From Pirellulaceae bacterium (lineage in GTDB: Bacteria > Planctomycetota > Planctomycetia > Pirellulales > Pirellulaceae), in the NCBI GenBank assembly GCA_019636375.1, contig JAHBXS010000003.1, positions 558,001 through 622,000 on the forward strand: DNA of 64,000 nt. Direction: 5' to 3'. Below are positions 63,370 through 64,000 of the stretch, piece by piece. The first letter of the stretch is position 1, and each line of letters begins with the position of its first letter. The position numbers and the translations under genes are program-made. A model generated the notes under the pieces. It was not told where the DNA came from and searched no databases. It was given only the letters and a program-made list of their open reading frames with translations.

Positions 63370-63648
63370 AAAAAACCCTTTTCCCGAAAACAAACCGATG
63401 AGAAATCCGTCTCAGCCAAACATCTCCGGCCAAGCACTACGGCCTTCTTTGAGGGGACAATCTAAGGGTCGAAAATGAAGTGAATTTGAGCGTTGTGTTA
63501 ACAAAGCGTTAATTTATCGGGAAAAAAAGTTAACATTGTTTAAATTCGCACACTGAGTAGAATGGGGCGTGCCTTTTTGCGGAGTCATGTAGCATAAATT
63601 CGCGAAAAAAGATTCCTTTTGATAGTCAACTTTGGGAGCAGACTGAGA

Positions 63649-64000
63649 ATGATCATCCAAATCAACAGCGATAGCCAAATCTCGTTGAATGCAGACAAAA
63701 AAGCGAGCTATTCGCAGGAACTCGAATCAGAAATGGAACGATTCGCTGACTACATCAGCCGCATCGAAGTCCACCTGACCGACGAAAACAGCTCCGCTAA
63801 AGATGGGGCCGACGACATTCGCTGCTTGATGGAGGCCCGACTCAATGGCAAACAACCAGTCAGTGTCGAAGTTCGCTCGGAAAACCTTCGTCAGGCCTTT
63901 CGCCAAGCATCAGAGGCACTCTTCCGCAGACTCGAAAACCTTTTGAGTAAGGAACGAACCCTCAAGCGTAAAGGCCAACGCGACGCGAGTCGTAAGGAAA
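63649..64000 (+). CDS. Ribosome hibernation promoting factor (HPF/RaiA)-like protein, 5' part
   Basis: 117 complete codons from the ATG at 63649 to the window edge, no stop, so the gene continues beyond 64000. The protein begins MIIQINSDSQISLNADKK and contains the HPF-like segment FADYISRIEVHLTDENSSAK then 'DIRCLMEARLNGKQPVSVEV' and 'LRQAFRQASEALFRRLENLL'. HPF/RaiA binds the 30S decoding centre and silences ribosomes in stationary phase. The spacing of the strands and helices is that of the N-terminal HPF domain; a basic C-terminal tail is starting where the window ends. Whether it is a long or short HPF cannot be told. Confidence 0.82.
   Translation, partial: MIIQINSDSQISLNADKKASYSQELESEMERFADYISRIEVHLTDENSSAKDGADDIRCLMEARLNGKQPVSVEVRSENLRQAFRQASEALFRRLENLLSKERTLKRKGQRDASRKE

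Noticed and set aside
1..64000. tRNA or rRNA genes
   Set aside because: I found no cloverleaf-type sequence or rRNA-like stretch by eye; a tRNA search tool would be decisive.

Overview
The window looks like a chromosomal segment of a planctomycete, most likely from the Pirellulales. The evidence is the set of lineage-typical families: a cytochrome-c/DUF1549/DUF1553 protein followed by a DUF1501 protein, three DUF1559 pilin-like proteins, a Cys-type sulfatase, a PEP-CTERM protein, a redoxin/copper monooxygenase fusion, and many secreted proteins with unusual composition. Base composition is moderate. I see no rRNA, tRNA, phage or plasmid genes. The assignment rests on family content only, since no database search was possible.

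Layout. 1-7 kb: the end of an RTX-like protein, a sugar-phosphate isomerase-like TIM barrel, a ThrE-type exporter, and the DUF1549/1553 + DUF1501 pair. 7-11 kb (minus): an ECF sigma / zinc anti-sigma / secretin-N-like operon, a Cys/Met/Ser-rich secreted protein, and a LuxR-type regulator whose receiver has lost its phosphoacceptor. 11.3-26.5 kb (plus): a long co-oriented cluster holding a family-1 solute-binding lipoprotein, a prenyltransferase-fold protein, two paralogous TonB-topology proteins, ExbB, two ExbD, a membrane-anchored beta-propeller, a TPR/SBP_bac_5 fusion and an unknown exported protein. 26.5-34.2 kb: fatty-acid oxidation enzyme, Gly/Cys lipoprotein, sulfatase, ispE, DUF368. 34.2-37.9 kb: a repeat-rich island with an intact Y1 (RAYT-like) transposase, duplicated remnants of a second one, REP-like tandem palindromes, a TA-flanked MITE and flanking 67-bp direct repeats. 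38-45.8 kb (minus): HPPD, redoxin/copper monooxygenase, uvrB, an HTTM protein with a partner, and an exported TIM-barrel protein. 46-50.8 kb: two M14 carboxypeptidase-like proteins, one with a dismantled active site, and a small lipoprotein. 50.9-56.8 kb: an MIO ammonia-lyase followed by a tight four-gene cassette (esterase, S51/GATase-like, E-set esterase, ATP-grasp). 56.8-64 kb: three DUF1559 proteins, a PEP-CTERM NHL-like protein, a phytase-like esterase and the start of a ribosome-hibernation-factor-like gene.

The two best candidates for undescribed systems are (a) the ExbB/ExbD-centred envelope cluster at 11.3-26.5 kb, where two TonB-shaped paralogs and two solute-binding proteins occur without any permease or TonB-dependent receptor in view, and (b) the ATP-grasp / S51-like / double-esterase cassette at 52.6-56.8 kb, which has the parts for making and hydrolysing an amide- or ester-linked small product. 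Both functions are inferred from fold and context.
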